Source of the DNA: Caballeronia fortuita
GTDB taxonomy: Bacteria; Pseudomonadota; Gammaproteobacteria; Burkholderiales; Burkholderiaceae
DNA: 64,000 bases
NCBI RefSeq assembly: GCF_001544835.2
Contig: NZ_FCNX02000001.1
Location: forward strand, 1 to 64,000
Direction: 5' to 3'
Shown here: positions 27,278 through 36,192 of the stretch, one piece after another
Layout: the number at the start of each line of letters is the position of its first letter
Numbering within the stretch: the stretch's first letter is position 1
The notes under the pieces: model-generated
Told to the model about the DNA's origin: nothing
Database searches by the model: none
Seen by the model: only the letters and a program-made list of their open reading frames with translations
Program-made: the position numbers and the translations under genes

Positions 27278-27673
27278 TCAGGGTTTCGCGAGCAGCGCTT
27301 CCAGATCGGCGATGGTGACGGGCTTCGTCAGATGATGATCGAAGCCCGCGTCGAGCGCATTCTGACGATCGGCGTCGCTGCCCCAGCCGGTCAGCGCGAG
27401 CAGCAGCGCGCCGCGAGTCGCATCGCGCTTGCGCATTTCCCGCGCGACATCGAAGCCGCTCATGCCCGGCAAACCGATATCGAGGACGACCACTTCCGGC
27501 CGGAAATCATCGACCGATGCGAGCGCGCGCGGGCCGTCGTGCTCGGTGCGCACTTCGTGGCCGAGCGCTTCGAGCAGCATCGAGATGGCAAGCGCCGCAT
27601 CGACGCTGTCGTCGACGAGCAGGATGCGGCGGCGCTGCGCCGCGCCGCCGCTTGCTTCGGCGGTCGTGTTCAT
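27278..27673 (-). CDS. Stand-alone CheY-like response regulator, paralogue of 16983-17348
   Basis: The product is 131 aa with a short N-terminal Ala/Gly-rich lead and one receiver domain. Phospho-acceptor Asp65 is in 'VVVLDIGLPGMSG', the acidic pair is 'LVDDS', and the lysine is in 'HLTKPVT'. 'LLALTGWGSDADRQNALDAGFD' closely matches the other lone receiver in this window. No output domain or kinase gene is adjacent, so its partner is unknown. Confidence 0.9.
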   Translation of the reverse strand: MNTTAEASGGAAQRRRILLVDDSVDAALAISMLLEALGHEVRTEHDGPRALASVDDFRPEVVVLDIGLPGMSGFDVAREMRKRDATRGALLLALTGWGSDADRQNALDAGFDHHLTKPVTIADLEALLAKP

Positions 27674-27866
27674 GCGTTTTCCCCGAGAGTCCTTGCCGTG
27701 CGAGCGTTGGAACGATGTGCATGTTCCGGCCCTCGTGCGGCTTTATTGAGATAGATGGGGGAATGTAGCACAGCGTCCCGCCGGCCAAGAAACGATCCGC
27801 AAGCACGACGCGCGGCGCCTCTGCTATCGTGAAAGCTTCACCGCCGCCTTTTTGCGTGCTTCCTTC

Positions 27867-28463
27867 ATGTTCGATCTCTTCGACGACATTCCCAAGCCCG
27901 ACATCGCGTGGCATCCGGACTGGATCGCCGCCGACGAAGGCTCCGATCTCATGGGCGCGCTGATCGCCGAAGTCGCCTGGCAGCAGGACACGATGACGAC
28001 GCCCGGCGGCCGCGTATCCTTGCCGCGCCTCACCGCATGGCAGGGCGAACCGGACGCGGTCTATGTCTACTCCGGCATCCGCAATGTTCCGCAGCCGTGG
28101 ACGCCCGCCGTCGCGCAACTGCGCGCGCGGGCCGAAGCCGCGTGCGAGGCGCGCTTCAACAGCGTGCTGCTGAACCGCTATCGCAGCGGACTCGACAGCA
28201 TGGGCTGGCACGCCGACAAGGAACGCGAGCTCGGGCCGGAGCCGGTCATCGCATCGGTGAGTCTCGGCGCGACGCGCACCTTCGAGTTCCGCCACGCGCG
28301 CACGCACGCGACACACACGCTCGTGCTCACGCACGGCAGCCTGCTCGTGATGCGCGGCCGCACGCAACGCGAATGGGTGCATCGTGTGCCGAAGGAAGCC
28401 GGCGCGCGCGGGGAGCGCATCAATCTCACATTCCGCTGGGTCGATGCGTCGAAACGCAAGTAA
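27867..28463 (+). CDS. AlkB-like Fe(II)/2-oxoglutarate dioxygenase
   Basis: The product is 198 aa from ATG 27867; an in-frame TTG at 27852 is a less likely start. The metal triad is His115 and Asp117 in 'MGWHADKE' and His172 in 'EWVHRVPK'. Arg190 in 'RINLTFRWV' binds 2-oxoglutarate. 'SVSLGATRTFEFRH' is also typical. The family removes alkyl groups from nucleic acids, usually repairing 1-methyladenine and 3-methylcytosine. The short AlkB/ALKBH2-like form fits DNA repair. No Ada-type partner gene is nearby. Confidence 0.9.
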   Translation: MFDLFDDIPKPDIAWHPDWIAADEGSDLMGALIAEVAWQQDTMTTPGGRVSLPRLTAWQGEPDAVYVYSGIRNVPQPWTPAVAQLRARAEAACEARFNSVLLNRYRSGLDSMGWHADKERELGPEPVIASVSLGATRTFEFRHARTHATHTLVLTHGSLLVMRGRTQREWVHRVPKEAGARGERINLTFRWVDASKRK

Positions 28464-28479
28464 CCGTAAGTAACCGCGC

Positions 28480-28878
28480 TTACGGACGTTTCGCGACGAA
28501 GTCGATCTCCACGAGCGCATCGCGCGCGAGCCCGGTAACGCCGATGCACGTGCGCGCCGGCAGCGGCTTCGGCAGGAAATACGAGCGGTAGACGGCGTTC
28601 ATCGCGTCGTAGTCGCGCTTGAATTCGGTCAGGAAGATACGCACGCTGACCACGTTGTCGAGCGTAAGGCCGACGCCGTTCAGCACGAGGATCAGGTTGT
28701 CCATCACACGACGCGTCTGTGCCGCGACGCCATCGGGCAACGGCGCGGAATCGTCGTCCGGATCGGTCGGCATCTGGCCGGTGAGGAACACCCAGCCGTC
28801 GGCTTCGGCCGCGTGCGAGAAAGGGCCGACGGGCGTCGGCGCGGCATCGACCATCGTGAATTTGGGCAACTGGGTCAC
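28480..28878 (-). CDS. RidA family (YjgF/YER057c/UK114) protein
   Basis: The product is 132 aa. The family hydrolyses reactive enamine/imine intermediates that arise from PLP enzymes. Typical segments are 'AAPTPVGPFSHA', 'VFLTGQMPTDP', 'RRVMDNLILVL' and 'PARTCIGVTGLARDALVEID', which includes the Arg and Glu that bind the carboxylate in active RidA. The gene is convergent with the AlkB-like gene, with a hairpin (28464-28485) but no T-run between them. Whether it deaminates or has a divergent role cannot be said from sequence. Confidence 0.92.
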   Translation of the reverse strand: MTQLPKFTMVDAAPTPVGPFSHAAEADGWVFLTGQMPTDPDDDSAPLPDGVAAQTRRVMDNLILVLNGVGLTLDNVVSVRIFLTEFKRDYDAMNAVYRSYFLPKPLPARTCIGVTGLARDALVEIDFVAKRP

Positions 28879-29007
28879 TTCGTCTCCTTGTTGTGCGTTC
28901 TGGATCGAACAGGAACCGGCACGTTAGCGCGCCAAAATTGCGCGCGCGCCCGCGCCTCGTGCGAAGATGGCCCGGCTTACGAACACCTTCACGGACGCGC
29001 GGACGCA

Positions 29008-29502
29008 ATGCTTCCCTACCCCATTCTCGTCGATGCCGTGTTGCGCATGCTGACCGCGATGCTGATCGGCTGCGTGATCGGCATCGATCGCGATCTGCAC
29101 GGCAAGCCGACCGGCATGAAGACGCTCGGGCTCGTGTCGCTCGGCGCGTGTCTCGCGACGATGTGCGCGCAAGGCTTCTCGATGACGCTTTCCAACGACG
29201 CCGACGTCTCGCGCGCCGTGCAAGGCATCGTGACGGGCGTCGGCTTTCTCGGCGCGGGCGTGATCCTGCAGAATCCGCGCGAGAACCGCGTGCGCGGGCT
29301 GACCACGGCGGCCTCGATCTGGGTGACGGCGGCGGTCGGCATCGTCTGCGGGCTGGGTGTGTGGAGCGTCGCGTTCATCGCGATGATTCTGATGATCGCG
29401 TTGCTCACGGTCGGGCGCGTCATCGAAAAGCGGCTGTTGCGGCGCTGGATGAACAAACCGGCGGACGAGCGCCAGAAGTACGCCGACGTCGAAGAAATTT
29501 AA
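29008..29502 (+). CDS. MgtC/SapB family membrane protein
   Basis: The product is 164 aa with about four membrane segments. Family signatures are 'LTAMLIGCVIGIDRDLHGKPTGMKTL' and 'GFLGAGVILQNPRENRVRGLTTAASIW', the conserved MgtC helix-loop region. MgtC proteins help growth at low magnesium and can modulate the F1Fo ATPase. The start 'MLPYPILVD' is chosen because the upstream frame lies over the promoter region. It overlaps the convergent GGDEF gene by four bases at the stop codons. Function in this organism is inferred from family. Confidence 0.88.
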   Translation: MLPYPILVDAVLRMLTAMLIGCVIGIDRDLHGKPTGMKTLGLVSLGACLATMCAQGFSMTLSNDADVSRAVQGIVTGVGFLGAGVILQNPRENRVRGLTTAASIWVTAAVGIVCGLGVWSVAFIAMILMIALLTVGRVIEKRLLRRWMNKPADERQKYADVEEI

Positions 29503-30671
29503 GCGATGGCGTCCGCGGCGGGCGCCTTCACGCGGTTGCGGCCCGCGACTTTCGCCGCGTAGAGCAGGCCGTCGGCGCGCGCCATCAGCGATGCGAGCGG
29601 CTCGCGCCCGTCCCAAGCCGCGATGCCCGCGCTGAAGGTGTAATGCAGCACGCCGCCGGGCACGGCGCACGGCGTCGCCTCGATGGTCTTGCGCAGACGC
29701 TCGACGAGCGCGGTCACTTCTCCGATCTGATGCGCCGTGCAAAAGAGACAAAACTCCTCGCCGCCGATACGCCCGAACGCGTCGCTCTCGCGGATGCGCG
29801 CCCGCACGATCGACGCGAAATGGCGCAGCACCTCGTCGCCCGCCGCGTGGCCGTATCGATCGTTCACGCTCTTGAAATGGTCCACGTCGACGACGGCCAC
29901 GTACTCGCGCCGGCCTTCCACGGGCGCGCGCGCGAGCCGTTCCGCCGCGGTGGCGAGCAGCGCCTTGCGCGACAGCGCGCCGGTCAGATCATCGAAGCGC
30001 GCAAGGCGTTCGAGCCGTTGCGCGAGCCGGTCGTGCGCCATCATCACGAGACCGATGCACAACGACGGCAGCACGAGAATGCCGAGCGCGAGGAACGTGA
30101 TTTGCATCACGCCGGGTTGCAGCAGCGAGCTTTGCGCGGGCGGCTGCACGACGTAGATCGCGCCGCGCACGGTATGGCCGAGCGCGCCGAGCGCCGCCGC
30201 GCCGGCGACGAACAGGTAGTTATAACGCGGCCTTTCCTTCGGACGTTCGATCAGCACGCGCCCGGCTATGGCGAGATCGCACGCGGCATGAAACGCCGAC
30301 ACGATCACCACGCGCATGTTCACATCGGGGACGACGTACGTGAAGTACACGATGCCCGCCATCACGACGAGCCACATGATCCAGCCCGCCCAGTGCTGCA
30401 CGGGACGCATGCGCACGTCGAAGAAATCGTTGCAGCCTTCGTAGATGAGCAGGACGGTCGCGGCAAGCAACTGATTCGCCACGACGATGCCGAGCCACGC
30501 CGGCGCGACGTTCTGCACGGCGAACAGCACGAGCGAAACGATCGCGAGCACGTTCGCCCACAACCAGCGCGGCACGCCGTCGATCGCGTGCGAAAGCAGC
30601 GAAATCAGCACCAGTATCGAGAGAATGCTCGATAGCGCGGTGACGACGAGAATGCTGACGGGACTGAACAT
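29499..30671 (-). CDS. Membrane-bound diguanylate cyclase (GGDEF domain)
   Basis: The product is 390 aa. The N-terminal part has about six hydrophobic segments between residues 1 and 225, with no PAS or recognised sensor. A GGDEF domain follows from about residue 230. The active site is 'GGEEF' near residue 303, and the inhibitory site 'RESD' sits the expected five residues upstream, so both catalysis and c-di-GMP feedback appear intact. The start 'MFSPVSILVV' is taken where the membrane part begins. No strong ribosome site is seen. It makes c-di-GMP at the inner membrane. Confidence 0.9.
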   Translation of the reverse strand: MFSPVSILVVTALSSILSILVLISLLSHAIDGVPRWLWANVLAIVSLVLFAVQNVAPAWLGIVVANQLLAATVLLIYEGCNDFFDVRMRPVQHWAGWIMWLVVMAGIVYFTYVVPDVNMRVVIVSAFHAACDLAIAGRVLIERPKERPRYNYLFVAGAAALGALGHTVRGAIYVVQPPAQSSLLQPGVMQITFLALGILVLPSLCIGLVMMAHDRLAQRLERLARFDDLTGALSRKALLATAAERLARAPVEGRREYVAVVDVDHFKSVNDRYGHAAGDEVLRHFASIVRARIRESDAFGRIGGEEFCLFCTAHQIGEVTALVERLRKTIEATPCAVPGGVLHYTFSAGIAAWDGREPLASLMARADGLLYAAKVAGRNRVKAPAADAIA

Positions 30672-30863
30672 CGCTGAAAGTGGACGGGATAATGCTCGTG
30701 CCTGGCGAAGACGGCGCCGAACGCCGGCGCGGCGAGGTGATTCGCAAAAAAGGATTCGCGGCGAAAGAGCACGAGTATCCGACATCACCCAAGTGTTTAC
30801 GACACGAATGCGCGCGGCCTGAACGCATCGATATGCGACACGGAGTCGCATCGCGCATGAAAA

Positions 30864-30892
30864 ACGCGGCGCAACCCTCAGGCCCGCCGCGT
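30864..30892 (-). terminator. Terminator of the small Trp/Arg-rich exported protein gene
   Basis: ACGCGGCG pairs with CGCCGCGT and the minus-strand exit reads a run of Ts. It lies 24 bases after the stop at 30916. Confidence 0.78.
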
Positions 30893-30915
30893 CCATTTTC
30901 GCGATGCTCCGCGAT

Positions 30916-31185
30916 TTACCAGTCGTGACGCTCGCGCCAGCGTTCCTCGCGGCGCATCTCGTGATGCCAGCGGCGCTCGCGCCATTCGTGACGGCGCCAT
31001 TCGCGCTCACGCCAGCGCTCGTCGCGATCGCCGTATCCGTAATAGCCGACCGGCACTGCGGGCTGCGCGTACACCGGCACGCCGACGCCCACCGCGACAT
31101 CGACATGCGCGTTCGCCGCGCCCGACATCGCAAGTCCCACGATCCCCGCCAACCCGATAGCCGCACCGAGAAGTTTCTTCTTCAT
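30916..31185 (-). CDS. Small exported Trp/Arg/His-rich protein
   Basis: The product is 89 aa. AAGGAG before ATG 31185 decides the start over an ATG at 31203. A signal peptide ends near 'SGAANA' (residue 26). The mature part starts with a Gly/Val/Pro stretch ('VAVGVGVPVYAQPAVPVGYYGYG'), then a tail of about 35 residues rich in Arg, Glu, His and Trp with a Trp about every five residues. This resembles small periplasmic proteins with a hydrophobic loop and a basic tail, common in Burkholderiaceae; no function is known. Confidence 0.75.
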   Translation of the reverse strand: MKKKLLGAAIGLAGIVGLAMSGAANAHVDVAVGVGVPVYAQPAVPVGYYGYGDRDERWREREWRRHEWRERRWHHEMRREERWRERHDW

Positions 31186-31304
31186 GTCGCTTTCTCCTTG
31201 CACCGAGTGCTCTGTGAGTCACTGCAGTCTAGAAAGCGATGCCGGATACAGGTGCAACGGTCTTGCCAGAAAGGTAACGTCAGGTAACGGTCAGGCGCGC
31301 ATTG

Positions 31305-31727
31305 TTAGCGCACGCGCTTGCCGGACGAATCGATGACGACTTCGCCATCCTCTTTCGTGAACGGTCCTTTCTGCGCTTCGGGCAGGATATCGAGCACGCG
31401 CTCCGAGGGACGGCACAGCCGCGCGCCCTTCGGCGTATCGACGAATGGACGGTTGATGAGGATCGGATGCGCGAGCATCGCGTCGATGAGTTGATCGTCG
31501 GTAAGGCTCGTGTCGTCGAGCCCGAGCTCGGCGTACGGCGTGCCTTTCTCGCGCAGCGCGTCGCGCACGGAAAGCCCCGCGCGCGCGATCAGCGCGACGA
31601 GCGTCTCGCGGCTCGGCGGATGCGTCAGATATTCGATTACGGCCGGTTCGATGCCCGCGTTCCGGATCAGTGCGAGCGTGTTGCGCGAGGTTCCGCACTT
31701 CGGATTGTGGTAGATGGTGACGGTCAT
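31305..31727 (-). CDS. arsC: Arsenate reductase (glutaredoxin-dependent), ArsC family
   Basis: The product is 140 aa, the usual length. It reduces arsenate to arsenite using glutathione and glutaredoxin. Active Cys11 is in 'YHNPKCGTSRNTLAL', and 'LINRPFVDTPKGARLCRPSE' holds the arginines that bind the oxyanion. No arsR or efflux gene is adjacent, so it is a single-gene unit and could have a redox role. The frame is open upstream, but 'MTVTIYHNPKC' is the family start. Confidence 0.92.
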   Translation of the reverse strand: MTVTIYHNPKCGTSRNTLALIRNAGIEPAVIEYLTHPPSRETLVALIARAGLSVRDALREKGTPYAELGLDDTSLTDDQLIDAMLAHPILINRPFVDTPKGARLCRPSERVLDILPEAQKGPFTKEDGEVVIDSSGKRVR

Positions 31728-32174
31728 GGTCGCGATGCCCCTGCGTTCGTGAGTTTTCGTGAGTGAGCGGAATGTACGCCTCGCATTCTAGAACCGATGC
31801 CATGCTGACGCGATCGACAGCCTCGCGCCACGAGCGCGACCCTATGCGGCGCGCGCGCTCGAATGTCCTGTTCATTCGCATGCGCGCGGCCTATAACGGA
31901 ATGTGCAGCGCGGCACGCGTCTTCTGCGACTTGCGGCTCGCATCTGCCGGCAAGCGCACCGGCGCACCGTCTGCATCGCATACGAACAAGTCCGGCAACC
32001 CGCAGCGCAATCCGGCCGGGACCGGCGCCGATAAACGTTCGCCAGCGCGCCACGCGTGGCACATGCAGATTCATGCAGGTTTCGTGGCACGTTCCGTGCG
32101 GAACGACGATCCGAATCAGCGAACAGCGTTACGCGGTGTACACGCGAGCGCGCCCTTCCGATCAAGGAGTCAAC
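31728..32174. other. Intergenic region, 447 bp
   Basis: It lies between the divergent arsC and small exported protein genes. No protein with a family signature, RNA gene, or strong hairpin with a T-run is seen. Both promoters must be here. Confidence 0.45.
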
Positions 32175-32477
32175 ATGAAATCACGCATCGCCATGGCGGC
32201 GCTCGCCGCCTCGTTACTCGCCACTGCGGGCCTCGCATCGGCCCAGCAAACCTACTATCGCACGGCGCAAGTGCCGGGACAGGCCACCGCCGACACCTGG
32301 ACCGATCCGGGCGCGCCGCAGCAGAGCGCCATGCAAGACCAATCGGGCGACATGTCCTACGGCGGCTCGCCGATGACACACGGCGCGGCGGGCGCGACCA
32401 CGATGGGCACGATGGACAGCGCGGCCTCCAGGCCATGCACGCGCGGGCCGCAATGCAACATCTTCTTCGGCCAGTAA
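32175..32477 (+). CDS. Small exported protein of unknown function
   Basis: The product is 100 aa. AAGGAG sits just before ATG 32175. The signal peptide ends near 'LASAQQ' (residue 23). The mature part is low-complexity, rich in Gln, Ser, Met, Thr and Gly ('SAMQDQSGDMSYGG', 'HGAAGATTMGTMDS'), with two C-terminal cysteines ('RPCTRGPQCNIFFG') that may form a disulfide. No family is recognised. It is followed by a cupin gene after 91 bp. Confidence 0.72.
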   Translation: MKSRIAMAALAASLLATAGLASAQQTYYRTAQVPGQATADTWTDPGAPQQSAMQDQSGDMSYGGSPMTHGAAGATTMGTMDSAASRPCTRGPQCNIFFGQ

Positions 32478-32568
32478 TTTTTTTGACTGCGCTAGCGCAG
32501 GTGCATGACCCGGCGCGTCCGCTTCGCACGATCGGACGCGCCTTCCCTTATTCAACGGAACGGCCCAC

Positions 32569-32835
32569 ATGCACCGCGACGCATTCATCGCACGTCTTGG
32601 CAGCGAAGGTTTCAACGAAGTCGTGACGGTCACGCGCGAGCCGAACGGTTCGCTCGATGTCCATGCGCATCCGTTCGAAGCGAAAGCGCTGATCCTCGAA
32701 GGCGACGTCACGATCCGCATCGGCGACGACGCTAACACTTATCGCGCGGGCGATATCTTTCATCTCACGGCGAACGTCGAGCATTCGGAGCAGTACGGTC
32801 CGCAAGGCGTGAGCTATCTCGTCGGCCGGAAGTAA
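32569..32835 (+). CDS. Small cupin domain protein
   Basis: The product is 88 aa, a single cupin barrel. 'DVHAHPFEAKALILEGDVTIRIG' gives the first metal motif and 'YRAGDIFHLTANVEHSEQYGPQG' the second, with several histidines in place for metal. The function of these single-domain cupins is unknown. It is nine bases from the DUF72 gene in the same direction and probably forms an operon with it. Confidence 0.85.
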   Translation: MHRDAFIARLGSEGFNEVVTVTREPNGSLDVHAHPFEAKALILEGDVTIRIGDDANTYRAGDIFHLTANVEHSEQYGPQGVSYLVGRK

Positions 32836-32843
32836 GCGCGCCG

Positions 32844-33659
32844 ATGGCCACCAGATCGAAGACCGCGCGCATTCGCGTCGGCATCGGCGGATGGACGTTC
32901 GAGCCGTGGCGCGGCACGTTCTATCCCGAAGACCTGGCGCAGAAACGCGAACTCGAATACGCGAGCCGCGCGCTGACTTCAATCGAAGTGAACGGCACGT
33001 TCTACGGTTCGCAGAAGCCCGCGACGTTCGTCAAATGGCGCGACGAAACGCCCGACGACTTCGTGTTTTCGCTCAAAGCGCCGCGCTATGCGACGAACCG
33101 GCGTGTGCTCGCCGAAGCGGGCGATACGATCGAGCGTTTTTTTGGCAGCGGCGTGCTCGAACTCGGCGACAAGCTCGGTCCGATCAACTGGCAGTTCGCG
33201 CCGACCAAGAAGTTCGATCCCGAGGACTTCGAGCGTTTTCTCGAACTGCTGCCTGCGAAGGTCGAGGGCCGCGCGATCCGTCATGCGATCGAAGTGCGGC
33301 ACGAGAGTTTCTGCGATGCGGCGTTCGTCGCGCTCGCGCGGAAATACCGCGTTGCGATCGTGATGGCGGGCGATTCGAAGTATCCGCAAATCGCGGATGT
33401 GACCGCGCCGTTCGTCTACGCCCGCATCATGGGCACCACCGACAAGCAGGCGAAGGGCTACGCGAAGGCGGCGCTCGATCGCTGGGCGGAGCGCGCACAG
33501 ATATGGGCGGCCGGCGGCCTGCCGGACGACTTGCAGACCTACGGCAAGGCGGCCGCGCCGAAAGCCGCATCGCGCGATGTGTTTCTCTACGTCATCAGCG
33601 GATTCAAGGAGCGCAATCCGGCCGCGGGCATCGCGCTCATCGAACGTTTGAAGAAGTAG
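32844..33659 (+). CDS. DUF72 domain-containing protein
   Basis: The product is 271 aa. The TIM-barrel-like DUF72 family is seen from 'RVGIGGWTFEPWRGTFYPEDL', 'SIEVNGTFYG', 'FSLKAPRYAT', 'FGVLELGDKLGPINWQF' region and 'HAIEVRHESF'. It is probably co-transcribed with the cupin gene nine bases upstream. The function of DUF72 is not established. It ends convergent to gudD. Confidence 0.9.
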   Translation: MATRSKTARIRVGIGGWTFEPWRGTFYPEDLAQKRELEYASRALTSIEVNGTFYGSQKPATFVKWRDETPDDFVFSLKAPRYATNRRVLAEAGDTIERFFGSGVLELGDKLGPINWQFAPTKKFDPEDFERFLELLPAKVEGRAIRHAIEVRHESFCDAAFVALARKYRVAIVMAGDSKYPQIADVTAPFVYARIMGTTDKQAKGYAKAALDRWAERAQIWAAGGLPDDLQTYGKAAAPKAASRDVFLYVISGFKERNPAAGIALIERLKK

Positions 33660-33674
33660 AAGCGTCGGAAGCGT

Positions 33675-35006
33675 TCAGCGCACGAGACAAGGCTTCTTGT
33701 TGTCGAACTTCCAGTTCGGAATCAGGTATTGCATCGCGACGCCGTCATCGCGCGCGCCGAGTCCGTGCTGCTTGTAGAGTTCGTGCGCCTTCTCGACTTC
33801 GTCCATATCCAGCTCGATGCCCAGGCCCGGCGCCTCCGGCACCTTCACCTTGCCGCCGGCGATCTGCAGCGGATCGCGCGTCAGACGCTGGCCGTCTTGC
33901 CAGATCCAGTGCGTGTCGATCGCGGTGATCTTGCCGGGCGCGGCGGCGGCGACGTGCGTGAACATCGCGAGCGATACATCGAAGTGATTGTTCGAATGCG
34001 AGCCCCACGTCAGGCCCCAGTCGTTGCACATCTGCGCGACGCGCACCGAGCCTTGCATCGTCCAGAAATGCGGATCGGCGAGCGGGATATCGACGGATTG
34101 CAACTGGATCGCATGACCCATCTGACGCCAGTCGGTCGCGATCATGTTGGTGGCCGTCGGCAGGCCGGTCGCGCGGCGGAATTCCGCCATCACTTCGCGG
34201 CCCGAGTAGCCGTTTTCCGCGCCGCACGGATCTTCGGCGTAGGCCAGAACATCGTGTTTGTCGCGGCACAGGCGGATCGCTTCGGCCAATGACCACGCGC
34301 CGTTCGGATCGAGCGTCACGCGCGCCTGCGGGAAGCGTTCGGCGAGCGCCGTGACCGCTTCGATTTCCGCGTCGCCGGCGAGCACGCCGCCTTTGAGCTT
34401 GAAGTCGTTGAAACCGTAGCGCGCCTGCGCGGCTTCGGCGAGACGCACGACCGCTTCGGGCGTCAGCGCGACCTCGGTTCGCACGCGCTCCCAGTCGTCG
34501 CGGCCGTCCGCGCCCGACGCATAAGGGAGATCGGTCTTGTTGCGATCGCCGATGTAGAACAGATAGCCGAGCATTTCCACTTCGTCGCGCTGCTGGCCTT
34601 CGCCGAGCAAGGCCGCGACGGGCACGCCCAGATGCTTGCCGAGCAGATCGAGCAACGCGGCTTCGAGCGCGGTGACGGCGTGGATCGTCGTGCGCAGGTC
34701 GAAGGTTTGCAGGCCGCGTCCGCCCGCGTCGCGATCGGCGAAGTTCGTGCGGACCCGATTGAGCACCGCATGCAGATTGCCGATCGATTGCCCGACGACG
34801 AGCGCGCGGGCATCGTCGATCGTCTTGCGGATGTTCTCGCCGCCCGGCACTTCGCCGACGCCCGTGCTGCCCGCGCTGTCCGTCAGGATCACGACGTTGC
34901 GCGTGAAGAACGGGCCGTGCGCGCCGGAGAGATTCATCAACATGCTGTCGCGGCCCGCGACCGGCACGACGCGCAGTTCGGTGATTTTCGGAGTGTCGTT
35001 CGACAT
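33675..35006 (-). CDS. gudD: D-glucarate dehydratase
   Basis: The product is 443 aa, enolase superfamily. It removes water from D-glucarate to give 5-keto-4-deoxyglucarate. The base Lys pair is in 'FNDFKLKGG', metal ligands in 'VTLDPNGAW', '[12 protein letters not shown]' and a downstream Asn, and the second base His in '[10 protein letters not shown]'. The start '[11 protein letters not shown]' at 35006 has AAAGGA upstream; the frame continues to 35057 without a site. A GTCTGATGAC motif lies 29 bases before the ATG. GarR and GarL genes upstream complete the pathway. Sister enzymes can also take idarate. Confidence 0.95.
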   Translation of the reverse strand: MSNDTPKITELRVVPVAGRDSMLMNLSGAHGPFFTRNVVILTDSAGSTGVGEVPGGENIRKTIDDARALVVGQSIGNLHAVLNRVRTNFADRDAGGRGLQTFDLRTTIHAVTALEAALLDLLGKHLGVPVAALLGEGQQRDEVEMLGYLFYIGDRNKTDLPYASGADGRDDWERVRTEVALTPEAVVRLAEAAQARYGFNDFKLKGGVLAGDAEIEAVTALAERFPQARVTLDPNGAWSLAEAIRLCRDKHDVLAYAEDPCGAENGYSGREVMAEFRRATGLPTATNMIATDWRQMGHAIQLQSVDIPLADPHFWTMQGSVRVAQMCNDWGLTWGSHSNNHFDVSLAMFTHVAAAAPGKITAIDTHWIWQDGQRLTRDPLQIAGGKVKVPEAPGLGIELDMDEVEKAHELYKQHGLGARDDGVAMQYLIPNWKFDNKKPCLVR

Positions 35007-35033
35007 GAAAAATCCTTTGCAATAGAGATACGT

Positions 35034-35045
35034 TGTCTGATGACA
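35034..35045. promoter_or_regulatory. Operator-like palindrome before gudD
   Basis: TGTCTGATGACA has matching TGTC/GACA arms. Its core GTCTGATGAC is nearly repeated, as GTCTGATAAC, before garL. It probably binds the nearby GntR/FadR-type regulator. Confidence 0.5.
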
Positions 35046-35184
35046 TTGTATGTTCATGCGCCGGTTTCGCCAACAACGCGTTTACCCTTGAGCGTTAGAG
35101 GCTTATCGGATACGGATCGGGCGAAGATTCCAGTTGCTGAAGCAGCGAGCGATTGAGTCATCTGACAACTCGTTTGCAATCGAC

Positions 35185-35208
35185 AAAAAAGCCGGCTCGC
35201 GCCGGCTT
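35185..35208 (-). terminator. Terminator of the garL-garR transcript
   Basis: AAGCCGGC pairs with GCCGGCTT and the minus-strand exit is a run of six Ts. It lies 27 bases past the garR stop. Confidence 0.85.
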
Positions 35209-35234
35209 CATCGTCCATCGTAGTAACGATCGCG

Positions 35235-36128
35235 TTACTTCGCCTTCTGCCCGATCTCGTGATTCGCCATGATTTCGAGCGCGCGCACCATGCCCGAATG
35301 ATCCCAAGCCTTGCCGCCATGCGCGGCGCACGCGTTGAACAACTGCATGCACGTCGACGTATTCGGCAGCGCGACGCCGAGCGACTGCGCGGTCGCGAGC
35401 GCCAGATTCAGATCCTTCTGATGCAGTTCGATACGGAAGCCCGGGTTGAACGTGCGCTTGGTCATGCGCTCGCCGTGCACTTCGAGAATGCGCGACGACG
35501 CGAATCCGCCCATCAGCGCCGTGCGGACCTTCTCGGCATCGACGCCGGCTTTCGATGCGAGCAGCAGCGCTTCGCCGACCGCCTCGATCGTTGCCGCGAC
35601 GATCACCTGATTGGCGACCTTGCAGACCTGTCCCGCGCCGACTTCGCCGATCAGTGAGATGTTCTTGCCCATCATGTCGAAGAGCGGCTTGACCTTGTCG
35701 AACGTGGCCTGCGCGCCGCCGACCATGATCGTGAGCGACGCGGCCTTTGCGCCGACTTCGCCGCCAGACACAGGCGCATCGAGATAATCGGCGCCCTTTT
35801 CGCGCACTTTCGCCGCGAACTCGCGCGTGGCGATCGGCGAAATCGAGCTCATGTCGACGACGATCTGTCCGCTCTTCAGCTTGCTCGCCACGCCGTTCTC
35901 GCCGAACAGCACGCGCTCGACGTCGGGCGTGTCCGGCACCATGATGAAGATGACTTCCGCGTTCCCGGCGACGGCCGCGGGGGAATCGCAGGCTGTCGCA
36001 CCCGCGCCGGTCAGTTCGGCGGGCACACCGCTGCGCGTGAAAGCCGCGAGCTGGACGCCGTTCTTGAGAAGATTGGCCGCCATGGGATTGCCCATGATGC
36101 CCAGTCCGATGAAGCCTGCCTTTTGCAT
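35235..36128 (-). CDS. garR: 2-hydroxy-3-oxopropionate (tartronate semialdehyde) reductase
   Basis: The product is 297 aa, beta-hydroxyacid dehydrogenase family. It reduces tartronate semialdehyde to D-glycerate with NAD(P)H. The cofactor loop is 'GFIGLGIMGNPMAANLLKNG', the substrate strand is 'LDAPVSGGEVGAKAASL', and the catalytic Lys is in 'GQVCKVANQVIVAATIEAVGEAL'. Context with garL and gudD supports GarR over 3-hydroxyisobutyrate dehydrogenase. It follows garL by 64 bp on the same strand and a terminator follows. Confidence 0.93.
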   Translation of the reverse strand: MQKAGFIGLGIMGNPMAANLLKNGVQLAAFTRSGVPAELTGAGATACDSPAAVAGNAEVIFIMVPDTPDVERVLFGENGVASKLKSGQIVVDMSSISPIATREFAAKVREKGADYLDAPVSGGEVGAKAASLTIMVGGAQATFDKVKPLFDMMGKNISLIGEVGAGQVCKVANQVIVAATIEAVGEALLLASKAGVDAEKVRTALMGGFASSRILEVHGERMTKRTFNPGFRIELHQKDLNLALATAQSLGVALPNTSTCMQLFNACAAHGGKAWDHSGMVRALEIMANHEIGQKAK

Positions 36129-36192
36129 GTATCGCTCCTTGATATCACTGTTCGATTGTCGATGATCGATGCCGTCCCGTTGCGCGCCGCGC

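Noticed and set aside
28464-28485. Hairpin between the AlkB-like and RidA genes as a terminator
   Set aside because: Short stem, no T-run, and it overlaps the end of the RidA coding region.
31724-32074. A minus-strand frame of 116 codons in the gap between arsC and the small exported protein
   Set aside because: Compositionally biased, no ribosome site, no family features.
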